From the NCBI GenBank assembly GCA_905176665.1, contig CAJINA010000165.1, positions 1 through 64,000 on the forward strand: DNA of 64,000 nucleotides, in the 5' to 3' direction. The notes under the pieces were generated by a model. It worked only from the letters and a program-made list of their open reading frames with translations. It searched no databases and had not been told where the DNA came from. The stretch is from Olavius algarvensis Delta 4 endosymbiont (lineage in GTDB: Bacteria > Desulfobacterota > Desulfobacteria > Desulfobacterales > CAJINA01). Each line of letters starts with the position of its first letter. The first letter of the stretch is position 1. Position numbers and translations under genes: made by a program. Below, in pieces: positions 27,738 through 36,936 of the stretch.

Positions 27738-28784
27738 ATGACGATGACTAAAAAGAGAGTACTGGTTACCGGGGCCTGCGGCACCATTGGCGCCGAACTC
27801 GTCACCCAACTGCTTGAAAACCACGATGTCGGGGAGCTGGTTGCCCTGGATAACAACGAAAGCAAGTTGTTCCTACTGGAAGAGCGGTTTGCCGGGCACT
27901 CGCAGGCCGGCTTTTTTCTGGCCGATGTCCGCGACCGGGCCAAGCTCTCACGCCAGATGCGCGGCATTGACCTGGTCTTTCACACCGCGGCCTTCAAGCA
28001 TGTGCTGGCCTGTGAAAAATCCCCTTTTGAGGCCGTCCAGACCAACATCCTGGGCGTTCAAAATGTTATTCAGGCCGCCACCGAGCAGAATGTCGGCCGG
28101 GCTATTTTCACCAGTTCGGACAAGGCCGTCAACCCCACCAATGTCATGGGCACGTCCAAGCTGATGGGTGAGCGGCTGATGACCGCCGCCAACAGCAACC
28201 TGCGCCAGCAGCAGGGTCCCATCTTCTCGTCCACCCGGTTCGGCAATGTGCTGGGTTCCAGTGGTTCGGTCGTGTCCGTCTTTAGAGAACAAATCCGCAA
28301 AGGCAACCCCATCACCCTGACAGATCCCGGGATGACCCGGTTTGTCATGAGCATTCAGGAAGCGGTTCACCTGGTTCTTGATTCTGCCGATTATGCCTGC
28401 GGCGGGGAGGTCTTTATCACCAAAATGCCGGTCATTCGGATCGTCGACCTGGCCCGGGTAATGATCCGTGAACTGGCAGGACAGTTTGGCCATGATCCCG
28501 AAAAAATTGAAATCAAAACCATCGGGGTCAAACCCGGTGAGAAAATGTTCGAAGAACTTCTCAATGACGAAGAAACCCGCCGGACATGGGAACTTGAGCG
28601 CTACTTTGTAACCCTGCCGGCATTCAAGAATATCTATCGCGATATTCACTATGCGTATGCAGGCATCGTTACCCGGGAAGTAAAAGATCCTTATCACTCC
28701 GGCCGCGAGGAACCCCTGTCCGAAGCGGAGCTGACCGATTTTCTGCGCCGGAACAGACTGCTGGAAGCGGCCGACCCGGCATAA
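27738..28784 (+). CDS. NDP-sugar 4,6-dehydratase (CapD/PseB/WbpM-like)
   Basis: Short-chain dehydrogenase/reductase of the polysaccharide-biosynthesis CapD family, probably converting UDP-GlcNAc to a 4-keto-6-deoxy sugar. The NAD(P) loop TGACGTIG is at residues 11-18 and the catalytic SSDKAVNP at 126-133. In NVMGTSK the usual Tyr is Met137, as in the WbpM/CapD branch rather than PseB. It is 348 residues and lacks the membrane domain of WbpM. It opens the glycan cluster after the FG-GAP gene (20-base gap, with GGGAG before the ATG). The stop codon lies in an inverted repeat. Confidence 0.87.
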   Translation: MTMTKKRVLVTGACGTIGAELVTQLLENHDVGELVALDNNESKLFLLEERFAGHSQAGFFLADVRDRAKLSRQMRGIDLVFHTAAFKHVLACEKSPFEAVQTNILGVQNVIQAATEQNVGRAIFTSSDKAVNPTNVMGTSKLMGERLMTAANSNLRQQQGPIFSSTRFGNVLGSSGSVVSVFREQIRKGNPITLTDPGMTRFVMSIQEAVHLVLDSADYACGGEVFITKMPVIRIVDLARVMIRELAGQFGHDPEKIEIKTIGVKPGEKMFEELLNDEETRRTWELERYFVTLPAFKNIYRDIHYAYAGIVTREVKDPYHSGREEPLSEAELTDFLRRNRLLEAADPA

Positions 28785-28852
28785 GCCGTTCGTTTTGAAG
28801 CCCGGCCGGCTTTGGTTACGCCTGAAAAGGCTATCTTTTATTGAACGGCTTA
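28782..28852. repeat. inverted repeat at the end of the dehydratase gene
   Basis: TAAGCCGTTC (28782-28791, including the TAA stop) is exactly complementary to GAACGGCTTA (28843-28852), with 51 bases between. Weak or no U-tract follows, so termination is possible but unproven. Confidence 0.4.
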
Positions 28853-28863
28853 AATGCGACATT

Positions 28864-28991
28864 CGAATATCGAAACAAATCTTAAATTCGAATGCTCAAA
28901 ACCATCAACATTACACTCATTTCATATTGGCGAATTTGTTTTGAACATTAATATTTTGGGACTTCGAGCTTGTTTCATATTTCGATATTCG
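28864..28991. repeat. spaced inverted repeat CGAATATCGAAA
   Basis: CGAATATCGAAA at 28864-28875 is exactly complementary to TTTCGATATTCG at 28980-28991. The AT-rich interior repeats TTCGAAT and TTTGAAC-like words. It fills most of the 304-base spacer before the sulfoquinovose-synthase gene and resembles the simple repeats at 14709-14880. No gene is visible. Confidence 0.45.
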
Positions 28992-29088
28992 TGCTTCTGA
29001 TTTTAATCACTTTATTTCTACAGCACCATCGATGTCTTACCTGGCCCAAAGGATCAGGTTTTCCGTGACTATATAAAACAAGGCCCCT

Positions 29089-30237
29089 ATGAAAATACTG
29101 GTTCTCGGAGGCGATGGATATTTGGGCTGGCCGACAGCGATGCACCTGTCCGCCCACGGCCACACCGTGGCAGTGGCCGACAACTACCTGCGACGGCGCC
29201 TGTGCCGCGAAGAAGATGTTGACCCGCTCTACGCGGTGCCGGACCTCGAAGAGCGCATCGTCACCTGGCAGGCTGTCTCCGGGCACAGCATACAGCCGTA
29301 TATCGGAGACCTGAAAGAGTGGGCCTTTATCAGCAAGGTGTTTGCCGATTTCGCCCCGGATGCCGTCGTGCACTACGCCGAACAGCCGGCCGCACCCTAC
29401 TCGATGCTCAACCGGCAGGCCGCCACCCTGACCCTGGAAAACAACCTGCTGGTAACCGCCAATACCATCTTTGCCGTTCGGGAATTCTGCCCCGGCGCCC
29501 ACATCGTCAAACTGGGTACCATGGGTGAATACGGCACTCCTGACATCGACATCGAAGAAGGCTGGCTGGATGTCGAACACAACGGCCGCAACCAGAAATT
29601 TCTCTTCCCGCGCCAGGCCGGCAGCCTCTATCATACCACCAAGATCATGGACACCGATCTTTTGTGGTTCTACGTGCGGGTATGGGATCTGCGGGTCACC
29701 GATCTCATGCAGGGCCCGGTCTACGGCATCTTTACATACGAAAGCGATCGCCATGAAAAACTGCTGCCCTTTTTCAACTATGATGAATTGTTCGGCACGG
29801 TTTTAAACCGCTTTGTGGTTCAAGCCGTTGCCGGTATCCCGCTGACGGTATACGGCAAGGGCGGGCAGACCCGCGGCTACCTGAACATCAGGGACACCCT
29901 GAACTGCGTCCGGCTGGCGCTTGAAAATCCGGCCTCTGAAGGCGAGCTGCGGATTTTCAATCAGTTTACGGAAACGTTCTCCGTGAACGAACTGGCGGAG
30001 AAAGTTCAAGGCGCCGGCAGCTCTATGGGGCTGGATGTCAGGATTCAACACCTGGAAAACCCCCGGATGGAAGCCGAGGAGCATTACTACAATCCCAAAC
30101 ATACCGGCCTGCTCGACCTGGGGCTGGAGCCGACCTTTTTGACGGAAGACGTGCTGCGCGACATGTTGGAATTTGTTGCCGGGCACCGGGATAAAATAGT
30201 GGCGGATCGGATTTTCCGCAAAACAACCTGGAAATAG
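29089..30237 (+). CDS. sqdB: UDP-sulfoquinovose synthase homologue (SQD1/SqdB/Agl3 type)
   Basis: Short-chain dehydrogenase that, in its characterised relatives, builds UDP-sulfoquinovose from UDP-glucose and sulfite. The glycine loop GGDGYLGWPTA matches SQD1 almost exactly. LGTMGEYGTPDIDIEEG places Thr144, and the catalytic pair is Tyr181/Lys185 (YHTTK). YGKGGQTRGYLNIRDT and FNQFTETFSV are further SQD1 hallmarks. It is 382 residues, close to plant and bacterial SQD1. It is followed 9 bases later by a glycosyltransferase and belongs to a glycan cluster. No SqdX or SqdD sulfolipid transferase is adjacent, so the sugar may go into a surface glycan. Exact substrate use is inferred. Confidence 0.85.
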   Translation: MKILVLGGDGYLGWPTAMHLSAHGHTVAVADNYLRRRLCREEDVDPLYAVPDLEERIVTWQAVSGHSIQPYIGDLKEWAFISKVFADFAPDAVVHYAEQPAAPYSMLNRQAATLTLENNLLVTANTIFAVREFCPGAHIVKLGTMGEYGTPDIDIEEGWLDVEHNGRNQKFLFPRQAGSLYHTTKIMDTDLLWFYVRVWDLRVTDLMQGPVYGIFTYESDRHEKLLPFFNYDELFGTVLNRFVVQAVAGIPLTVYGKGGQTRGYLNIRDTLNCVRLALENPASEGELRIFNQFTETFSVNELAEKVQGAGSSMGLDVRIQHLENPRMEAEEHYYNPKHTGLLDLGLEPTFLTEDVLRDMLEFVAGHRDKIVADRIFRKTTWK

Positions 30238-30246
30238 ATTAAGCAC

Positions 30247-31290
30247 ATGTCAAATCTACGATTATTAGGATTGGCCTTCGGTATCATTGGCTTGATATCA
30301 ACGTTTTTGTTTTTCCGGGGACCGAAATGGAACCGGTTCAACTTCATCCTCCTGTCCCTGTTCAACCTGGTCTTGATTGTAGTCACCGTAAATCCCGATT
30401 CGATCAATTTTCTGCGCGACCTTCTGGCGCTGCAGGAGAACCAGCGTGGCCGCCTGTTGGCCCTGCTGATCCTGTCGAATATTTTCTTGCTGTTTTTCAC
30501 CTTCTATTCGCGATCGCGGATCGAGAATCTCAGGTTCCAATTCGATAAACTCATTCGTCGTATGGGAGTGGTGACCCTCGAAGAAGCGGTTGCGCTGAAA
30601 GACGAAATCCGTCCGATTATGGTGGTCATACCGGCCCTCAACGAAGCGGACAACCTGGAAGACCTGCTCAGGGAAATACCCCCTGATATTGACGGTCTCG
30701 CGGTGGGGGCGCTGGTGGTGGATGACGGCAGTGAGGATCGCACCAAGGAGGTCGCCGCCGGCCACGGCTCCATGGTGGTTTCGAATCCCATCAACCGGGG
30801 CGGAGGCGCAGCCCTGCGCTTAGGGTATGATATCTTGAAAAGGGCTTCCGGCGACATCTGCGTTACCATGGATGCCGACGGCCAGCATCAACCGTCCGAA
30901 ATTCCCAAACTGGTTGCCCCCTTAATCAAGGGCGAGGCCGACTTCGTGATCGGCTCCCGCATTTTGGGCCAGCGGGAAAAAGACAGCCTCTTCAGGCTGG
31001 TCGGTGTATACACGTTCGGTTGGCTGATCAGTTTGCTGCTTGGACAAAAAATAACCGACCCCTCCAGTGGTTTCAGGGCGTTCAAGATGAACAGCACCAG
31101 CGCCCTTAACTTGCGCGAGGACCAGTACCACACCAGTGAACTGATTATAGAAGCCATTAAAAAGAACCTGAGAATCAGGGAAGTCCCGGTTGCCATTTTG
31201 AAACGTAAATACGGCAAGAGCAAAAAGGGCCGGGATTGGATATACGGCTTGCATTTCGCCAGAACCATAATCAAAACCTGGTGGAGATAG
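30247..31290 (+). CDS. DUF2304 membrane domain fused to GT2 glycosyltransferase
   Basis: The N-terminal 75 residues form about three membrane helices of DUF2304 type (GIIGLISTFLFFRG, LLSLFNLVLIVVTVNP, LALLILSNIFLLFF). From about residue 122 a DPM1-like family 2 glycosyltransferase follows: VVIPALNEADNL, VVDDGSEDRT, the metal motif TMDADGQHQ and SGFRAF. DUF2304 proteins are normally separate small neighbours of such GT2 genes; here they are one chain. It probably transfers a sugar to undecaprenyl phosphate at the inner membrane. Spacing to sqdB is 9 bases and to the next GT2 gene 3 bases. Confidence 0.87.
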   Translation: MSNLRLLGLAFGIIGLISTFLFFRGPKWNRFNFILLSLFNLVLIVVTVNPDSINFLRDLLALQENQRGRLLALLILSNIFLLFFTFYSRSRIENLRFQFDKLIRRMGVVTLEEAVALKDEIRPIMVVIPALNEADNLEDLLREIPPDIDGLAVGALVVDDGSEDRTKEVAAGHGSMVVSNPINRGGGAALRLGYDILKRASGDICVTMDADGQHQPSEIPKLVAPLIKGEADFVIGSRILGQREKDSLFRLVGVYTFGWLISLLLGQKITDPSSGFRAFKMNSTSALNLREDQYHTSELIIEAIKKNLRIREVPVAILKRKYGKSKKGRDWIYGLHFARTIIKTWWR

Positions 31291-31293
31291 CCT

Positions 31294-32286
31294 GTGGAAG
31301 CCGGTCGGCCGCAAGTCAGCATTGTCATTCTCACCTATAACGGCCGTGGCTTCATGGACGGCTTGCTGACCTCCCTGCGCGGCCAGTCCTATCCGCGTGA
31401 CCGAATGGAAATCATTGTGGTTGACAATGGCTCGGTGGATGGCACCGCCGACTATATCAAGGACCGCTTCCCCGATATCGACTGCCTGGCGCTTGGTCAA
31501 AACCTGGGCTACAGCGCCGGAAACAATAGGGGCTACGCTCGGGCCAGGCACGATCTGATAATATTTCTTAATCAGGACACAGTTTGTCACCGGAACTGGG
31601 TGGCGGGCTTGGTGGAACGGATGGAGTCCGATGTGGACCTCGCCGCCTGTGCGGCCAACATCATCCCGATAGAGCCTGCGGATGCAGCCACGATCAATCT
31701 TTCCGCAATGGCGGAATTTCTGACGTATTGCGATTTATCCCCTTTTGGATATGGCCGCTATCACCGCAGGAAAGTCGCTTATTTGGATACGCTGCTCGTT
31801 TCCGGGTGTGCGTTTATTATCCGGCGCAACATCATTGTCCGCCTGGGTTACTTGTTCGACGAGCACATCCGGATGTACGCCGAGGATACGGATTTATCGC
31901 TGCGCATCCTGAATATCAGCAAACGCGTTGGGGCTGTGCAAAATGCCGTTGTATACCACCTGCACGGACCGGAAGAGAACCTGGGATTGGCAGGTGTTCG
32001 CAAGGCGGCCCGGGCCATTATGAATCGCGCGTATGCTTTCTTGAAAAACATGAACAGGCTTGACTTTCTCCTGTTTTTCCCTCTGATGGCCATGGGAAGC
32101 GGCGGCAAAATCTTTCAACTCGATTTACCCCGATTCCAAAAAATCTTGATGTTTCTGCCTTTCAGTATATTCTCGACCAGCGTTATGCTTGTGTCTCTGC
32201 TGGCCAATATCAACCTACTGCTGACAAAGCCCCGACAGTCGTCAGGGGTAACCCTCAAGAAACTGCTCCGGCAGTCCGGGAAATAG
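31294..32286 (+). CDS. family 2 glycosyltransferase (rhamnosyltransferase-like)
   Basis: GT2 enzyme beginning with GTG, 3 bases after the previous stop. VSIVILTYNGRGFMDGLL opens the GT-A fold, VVDNGSVDGTADYI binds nucleotide, FLNQDTVC replaces the DxD region, and YAEDTDLSLRI is the acceptor-side acidic motif of WcaA/RfbF-like enzymes. One hydrophobic segment near the C-terminus (FLPFSIFSTSVMLVSLLANI) could anchor it to the membrane. It is 330 residues. It probably adds a sugar to the lipid-linked glycan of this cluster; donor and acceptor are unknown. Confidence 0.87.
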   Translation: MEAGRPQVSIVILTYNGRGFMDGLLTSLRGQSYPRDRMEIIVVDNGSVDGTADYIKDRFPDIDCLALGQNLGYSAGNNRGYARARHDLIIFLNQDTVCHRNWVAGLVERMESDVDLAACAANIIPIEPADAATINLSAMAEFLTYCDLSPFGYGRYHRRKVAYLDTLLVSGCAFIIRRNIIVRLGYLFDEHIRMYAEDTDLSLRILNISKRVGAVQNAVVYHLHGPEENLGLAGVRKAARAIMNRAYAFLKNMNRLDFLLFFPLMAMGSGGKIFQLDLPRFQKILMFLPFSIFSTSVMLVSLLANINLLLTKPRQSSGVTLKKLLRQSGK

Positions 32287-32296
32287 CGCTCAGGAT

Positions 32297-33259
32297 ATGA
32301 AGGCCCACATGTCGAAAACATCCCCAATGCCTGCACACCAGAGTCACTGCCCGCTGTGTAACCGCGATGGTCGTTTGGCTTTTGATATGCCCGCTGCCAT
32401 TTACGAGCGCCGTTTTTCCGTGCATGCCTGTGATGTTTGCCGAATCGGGTATACTTACCCCTTTCCGTCCGACAACCTGCTGTACGAGATCTATTTCGGA
32501 GAATATTGGGCCCGGGAATCGGCCCTGGAAAAAAGAGGACTCCTGGCGTGGGGCGTCCAGACCTTCAATGCGTATCGACTGGGCATCATGATCCGCCCGC
32601 TTGTAAAAAAATTAACCGCCGGGATGACTATCCTGGATGTAGGCTGCGGCTCCGGCCAGCTGGCCGTTTATCTGCAGAGCTGCGGTTTTAAGGTCGAAGT
32701 AAACGATATCGACGCTGAACTATTAGCGGAAATAGAAACGCGGCACGGCATTCGCGGGTATTGCGGCGACCTTGCCGAGATCGATTTCCAACACCAATAT
32801 GACGCCATTATCTTCAACAATGTGTTGGAGCATCTGCGTGCGCCGCTACCGATAATCGAATCAGCTGCGGGGTTATTGAAAAACGATGGCCTTATTTTTA
32901 TTGAAGTTCCCAACTGGGAGAGCACTCAGTTGCAGGTGTTCAAGGCCAGGTGGTATCACCTGGCCATACCGCAGCACCTTTACCATTTTTCCCCGACCGG
33001 CCTGGATGGCATTATGCAGCAATATGCGATGAAAAGGGTCTGGTTTTCGACGTTTTCACCACGCACATCGGCTGCCGGCTATGCCGCCAGTTTAAGGCCG
33101 GAACTGCAGCCGGTCCGGTTGCGGCAGACCTGGTCAAAACCAAAAATCCTGTTATACTTGACCCTGCAACTGTTGGCCCTGCCGCTGGTGGGCATTGAGT
33201 CCTTCCTTGGCAAGGGCGCGGTTGTGCGGGCTATGTATCGGAAAACAACCCCCGTATAG
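32297..33259 (+). CDS. class I SAM methyltransferase with N-terminal zinc-ribbon
   Basis: Residues 18-50 contain CPLC and CDVC, a zinc-binding head common in glycan-cluster methyltransferases. The SAM domain starts near residue 108 with TILDVGCGSGQLAVYL, has NDIDAELL as the acidic loop, and NNVLEHL in the Methyltransf_23-type core. A C-terminal hydrophobic stretch (LLYLTLQLLALPLVGIESFL) suggests membrane association. It probably methylates a sugar or lipid intermediate. Genes on both sides are within 11 bases. ATG codons at 32297 and 32309 are both possible starts. Confidence 0.85.
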   Translation: MKAHMSKTSPMPAHQSHCPLCNRDGRLAFDMPAAIYERRFSVHACDVCRIGYTYPFPSDNLLYEIYFGEYWARESALEKRGLLAWGVQTFNAYRLGIMIRPLVKKLTAGMTILDVGCGSGQLAVYLQSCGFKVEVNDIDAELLAEIETRHGIRGYCGDLAEIDFQHQYDAIIFNNVLEHLRAPLPIIESAAGLLKNDGLIFIEVPNWESTQLQVFKARWYHLAIPQHLYHFSPTGLDGIMQQYAMKRVWFSTFSPRTSAAGYAASLRPELQPVRLRQTWSKPKILLYLTLQLLALPLVGIESFLGKGAVVRAMYRKTTPV

Positions 33260-33261
33260 CC

Positions 33262-34242
33262 ATGTCGAAAAGAAAGAAGACATATAACTTTTTGATCCGC
33301 CTGCTTGGTCCGGCAATCTTTCTGTTTATACTGTGCTACTATATCGATCTGGAAAAACTGGAACAGATATTAGACCTCATTAGATATGATTATTTCCTGA
33401 TGGGTGCCCTGGTCGTGCCGATCATTATTGCCATCCGTAGTGTGCGCTGGCAGCGTATCCTTCAGGTTTTCAATATCAAGCAGTCCATCTGGAAGTGCTT
33501 TCAATATATCTTCGTAGAGATGGTTGCCATTTCAGTTATATCAGCCGCCGGGACCTTAATCAAAGTTTTCTACCTGCGCCGCAATGGACACCGTCTGCTT
33601 AAATCCACATTGGCCGTTGTCACGGACAAAGTGTTTGACTATATGCTTCCCCTGCTGTTCGGACTGGTAAGCAGTTTTATCTTCGCCGTGCAGGTGCACC
33701 CCAATATGGGATTGATTGCCCTGCTAGTTGTTACCGGCGCCATGTACAAACCCCTGCAGGTACTCAACGTACGTATCCTGCCCCGGATGATACCTGCTTC
33801 ATTGAAATTGAAAATGCAGGCTAAAAACTGGCATTTTGAAAAGAGCCACCAGCAAATCGTGCGAGCCCTTGATTTTCCCGCCTATACGCTTTCCGTGGCA
33901 GGTTTTTTACTCTATTTTCTCTGTGTGCATATGCTGAACCTGGGCCTGGGTATTGATCTGAGTTACAGCCAGATCATCCTCGTCATGGTAATTACATCCC
34001 TGATCGCGGCGCTGCCCATTTCTTTTCTCGGAATCGGGACCCGCGACATTGCCCTGATAACAGTTTTCAGCTGGTTCGAGCGCTCCGCCGAACAGGCCGT
34101 CTCCCTCTCCCTGGCCCTTTTGCTGTTAAGGCTTGTGATCATGCTGATGGGATCGTTCTTTTGGTACCTGGATCCACCGCCTTTTGTGGCCGTCAAAGGA
34201 GGGGACGTGATGGACGTGAAAAAACGCCCGAAAACAGGATAA
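33262..34242 (+). CDS. lysylphosphatidylglycerol-synthase-TM/UPF0104 family membrane protein
   Basis: An integral membrane protein of 326 residues with about eight helices and the family motifs SVRWQRILQVF, SAAGTLIKVFYLRRNGH and PISFLGIGTRDIALITVF. Relatives include the flippase-like AglD proteins and the transmembrane part of MprF. In a glycan cluster the likely role is moving or modifying lipid-linked sugar across the inner membrane. It starts 2 bases after the methyltransferase stop. There is no soluble synthetase domain, so lysyl transfer is not expected. Confidence 0.83.
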   Translation: MSKRKKTYNFLIRLLGPAIFLFILCYYIDLEKLEQILDLIRYDYFLMGALVVPIIIAIRSVRWQRILQVFNIKQSIWKCFQYIFVEMVAISVISAAGTLIKVFYLRRNGHRLLKSTLAVVTDKVFDYMLPLLFGLVSSFIFAVQVHPNMGLIALLVVTGAMYKPLQVLNVRILPRMIPASLKLKMQAKNWHFEKSHQQIVRALDFPAYTLSVAGFLLYFLCVHMLNLGLGIDLSYSQIILVMVITSLIAALPISFLGIGTRDIALITVFSWFERSAEQAVSLSLALLLLRLVIMLMGSFFWYLDPPPFVAVKGGDVMDVKKRPKTG

Positions 34243-34287
34243 ATATATGAACGTGGTGTCCCGATTCTATTAGGATCGATTAAGCGT

Positions 34288-36540
34288 ATGCAAATTACCC
34301 CCAATCAAAACAGCTCATCCGGCAAATTTGATAGTTGGCCGCATCTCGGCCGGCATGGCTGGGGGCCCCACCTGCTATTGATCTTTATCCTTGCTGCGGC
34401 AACGGCCCTGATCTATTCCAATAGTCTGAAAAGTCCCTTTATCCTGGATGACATCGGCAATATCACCGAAAACAGACATATCCGTGTCACAGAACTATCT
34501 GTGGGCGCATTTATCAATCTGATCCAGGAATGCCCGGTCCGACCGGTTCCCATGGCCACTTTTGCACTGAATTACTATTTCGGAGGTTATGATACTTTCG
34601 GATATCATCTGGTGAACATCATTGTTCATGCCCTAAATGGGATTCTGCTGTACATTCTGGTATTCATTACCCTGAATATCAGCCGCAAGCAGTCATCCGG
34701 AGTGCTCAGGCCACCGGAAGTACCGGCTGCCTTCATCGCATTTGCGGCCGCCCTGCTTTGGACGGTCCATCCGGTCAACACCCAGTCGGTGACTTATATC
34801 GTCCAAAGGATGAACAGCATGACGGCCATGTGCTCTTTGATGGCTCTGCTGGGCTACATTGCCGCCCGCATAACGTTGCGTCCTAAAAAGGGCGCACTCT
34901 GGATGGCGGCTGCTATATCCGCCTGGCTTCTGGCTCTCGGCAGCAAGGAAACCGCTGCGGTCCTCCCTTTTGTAGTCCTACTCTATGAGTGGTATTTTTT
35001 CAGGGATTTGAGTCCCGATTGGCTGAAAGACAAGTGGAAGTATTTTGCCCTGGTGGCGCTGATTTTTGTGGTTCTAGCGTTTGTCTTCCTGGGGCCCGCC
35101 CCACTGGAAAAGCTAAGCGCCTTGCGCGATTTCTCAGAAGCCCGGTTCACCCTGGGGGAGCGCGTTCTCACCCAATCAAGAGTTGTGGTCCACTACCTGA
35201 GCCTCTTTTTCTATCCCCATCCTTCGCGGCTTAATCTCGACTATGATTTCCCGATCTCGCATAGCCTTTTTGACCCCCTCACAACCTTGTTATCCGTGTT
35301 ATTTCTGAGCGCCCTTTTAGGTGTTGGATTGGCTACAGCCCGCAACCACCGGCTGCTCTCTTTTTGTATTTTCTGGTACTTTTTGAATCTTGCCATCGAG
35401 TCTTCCGTTATTCCACTGGCTATCATATTCGAACATCGGACCTATCTGCCTTTCATGGGCCTGGCACTTACACTCATCCTGATTATTGAGAAAGCCTTAC
35501 GGCCGAACCTGTTAAGAGCCGCTGTGCTTCTTGTGGCGGTTGGTATATGTGCAGTGTGGACCCATGAACGCAACCAGGTATGGCAAAACCGGCTTACCCT
35601 GTGGCAAGACGCGGTCGCTAAATCTCCCGGCAAGGCCCGGCCACACAATAATCTGGGACTGGCCCAGTTAGACCTTGGCCGTTTTGATGAAGCCATCGCG
35701 CAGTTTAAATCCGTCCTGGCCATTGAACCGGAACATATAGAGGCTTTGAACAGTCTGGGCTTGGCCTTGCAGCACAAGAACCTGACCATCAGGGCCATCC
35801 ACTATTTCAAAACAGCTTTGGTCCATGCCCCCCTGGATGCCATGACATTGAACAACCTGGGCGCGGCCTACATGAAACTTAATGAGATTGACCCGGCTAT
35901 AGAGCAATTTGAGCATGCGCTGCGTATCGACGCTGCTATGTCGCCTGCGCATACCAATCTGGGGATCGCTCTCATCCAGAAAGGAGACTTTATAGCGGGC
36001 GTAAAGCATCTGGAAAAGGGCGTTGTCCTGGATCCCGAAAACGAAAACGCCCGAACCAACTTGAATCATGCAAAGATTTTAAAGAAACAGATAGAAGACC
36101 AAATTGTGGAGCTTCAAGCCGCGGCCCGGCAAGAGCCCGTTAATATCCAGCACCATATCGATCTGTCCAGGCTGCACAAATCAATAGGCAACCATACCCT
36201 CGCTATCGACGCACTCAATCGAGCGCTCAACATTGAACCGGGTTCTGACATTTTGCTAAACGATCTCGGCAATCTCTACCTTTCGTTGAAGCACTATTCT
36301 GAGGCGCAGGAAGTGTTTATGACGCACTTGAAACAGGCACCGGATTTTTCCCTGCCATACTTCAATTTAGCGCGCTGGCATGCGAAACAGGGACTACAAT
36401 CGGAAGCCCTCGTCTGGCTGGCGAAGGCCATTGGGCGGGGTTATACCAACTGGGAGCAAATTGAATCAGATCCTGATTTAGAGGCTATCCGGGAGTCTAA
36501 GGAATACTCGAAATTGATTGAGGCGCGGGGAAGAAAATAA
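34288..36540 (+). CDS. TMTC-like GT-C membrane protein with TPR repeats
   Basis: A 750-residue protein with about ten N-terminal membrane helices followed by TPR repeats (about 450-690). The membrane part resembles the eukaryotic TMTC O-mannosyltransferases: FILDDIGNITEN with the acidic pair after the first helix, RPVPMATFALNYYF, FGYHLVNIIVHALN, TVHPVNTQSVTYIVQRMN, GSKETAAVLP and FEHRTYLP. This suggests a GT-C glycosyltransferase that uses a lipid-linked sugar and modifies exported protein or glycan, with the TPR part choosing the acceptor. It ends the glycan operon. A second such protein is at 50141. Enzymatic activity of bacterial members is not established to my knowledge. Confidence 0.8.
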   Translation: MQITPNQNSSSGKFDSWPHLGRHGWGPHLLLIFILAAATALIYSNSLKSPFILDDIGNITENRHIRVTELSVGAFINLIQECPVRPVPMATFALNYYFGGYDTFGYHLVNIIVHALNGILLYILVFITLNISRKQSSGVLRPPEVPAAFIAFAAALLWTVHPVNTQSVTYIVQRMNSMTAMCSLMALLGYIAARITLRPKKGALWMAAAISAWLLALGSKETAAVLPFVVLLYEWYFFRDLSPDWLKDKWKYFALVALIFVVLAFVFLGPAPLEKLSALRDFSEARFTLGERVLTQSRVVVHYLSLFFYPHPSRLNLDYDFPISHSLFDPLTTLLSVLFLSALLGVGLATARNHRLLSFCIFWYFLNLAIESSVIPLAIIFEHRTYLPFMGLALTLILIIEKALRPNLLRAAVLLVAVGICAVWTHERNQVWQNRLTLWQDAVAKSPGKARPHNNLGLAQLDLGRFDEAIAQFKSVLAIEPEHIEALNSLGLALQHKNLTIRAIHYFKTALVHAPLDAMTLNNLGAAYMKLNEIDPAIEQFEHALRIDAAMSPAHTNLGIALIQKGDFIAGVKHLEKGVVLDPENENARTNLNHAKILKKQIEDQIVELQAAARQEPVNIQHHIDLSRLHKSIGNHTLAIDALNRALNIEPGSDILLNDLGNLYLSLKHYSEAQEVFMTHLKQAPDFSLPYFNLARWHAKQGLQSEALVWLAKAIGRGYTNWEQIESDPDLEAIRESKEYSKLIEARGRK

Positions 36541-36876
36541 GGCTAATAGGGCACGCATTAGAATGAAACTTGCGACTATCTGCCGGATAGCAATTATCAA
36601 GGCTATAATAGCAATAAAGATCGTCATGAACACGGCATTTGAGTTGGCACTTTGACTTGATGGAGTCTATTCTGCCAAAGCAGTACGGCGCCAGAAGCAA
36701 GAAGAGTCCCTCTGTAAAAAGGTGGTACTTCTTTTGTTGGGGATTCTTCGTCCCTGCTCTTTTCAGAATGACGAGCTATACGTGCGACTATTATCGGACA
36801 GCAAGAGCGAGGCTTTGGGGGATAAATACAATGTGATCAATTTGGGTTTGTTTAATTAACACTTAAGCTTTAAAAC
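36541..36876. other. spacer between converging TMTC-like and porin genes
   Basis: No gene is convincing in these 336 bases. A stretch near 36738-36775 (GGGGATTCTTCGTCCCTGCT followed by CAGAATGACGAGC) resembles a common proteobacterial intergenic repeat. Otherwise I see nothing. Confidence 0.35.
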
Positions 36877-36908
36877 AAAAAACCCGGGGCAATGGCCCCG
36901 GGTTTTTA
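36877..36908 (-). terminator. strong intrinsic terminator after porin 1
   Basis: AAACCCGGGGC and GCCCCGGGTTT form a perfect stem around AATG, with A and T runs on the two sides. On the minus strand it ends the porin transcript 29 bases after the stop. The symmetric A/T flanks mean it could also stop plus-strand transcription from the glycan operon. Confidence 0.9.
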
Positions 36909-36936
36909 ATTTCAACAGAACTACTAAGTCAGAGAC

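Noticed and set aside
28975..29754. 259-aa minus-strand frame
   Set aside because: It lies mostly opposite sqdB, whose product has strong family motifs; no ribosome-binding site or recognisable domain.
36639..36836. 65-aa frame after the TMTC-like gene
   Set aside because: Contains a common intergenic repeat word; no coding signs.
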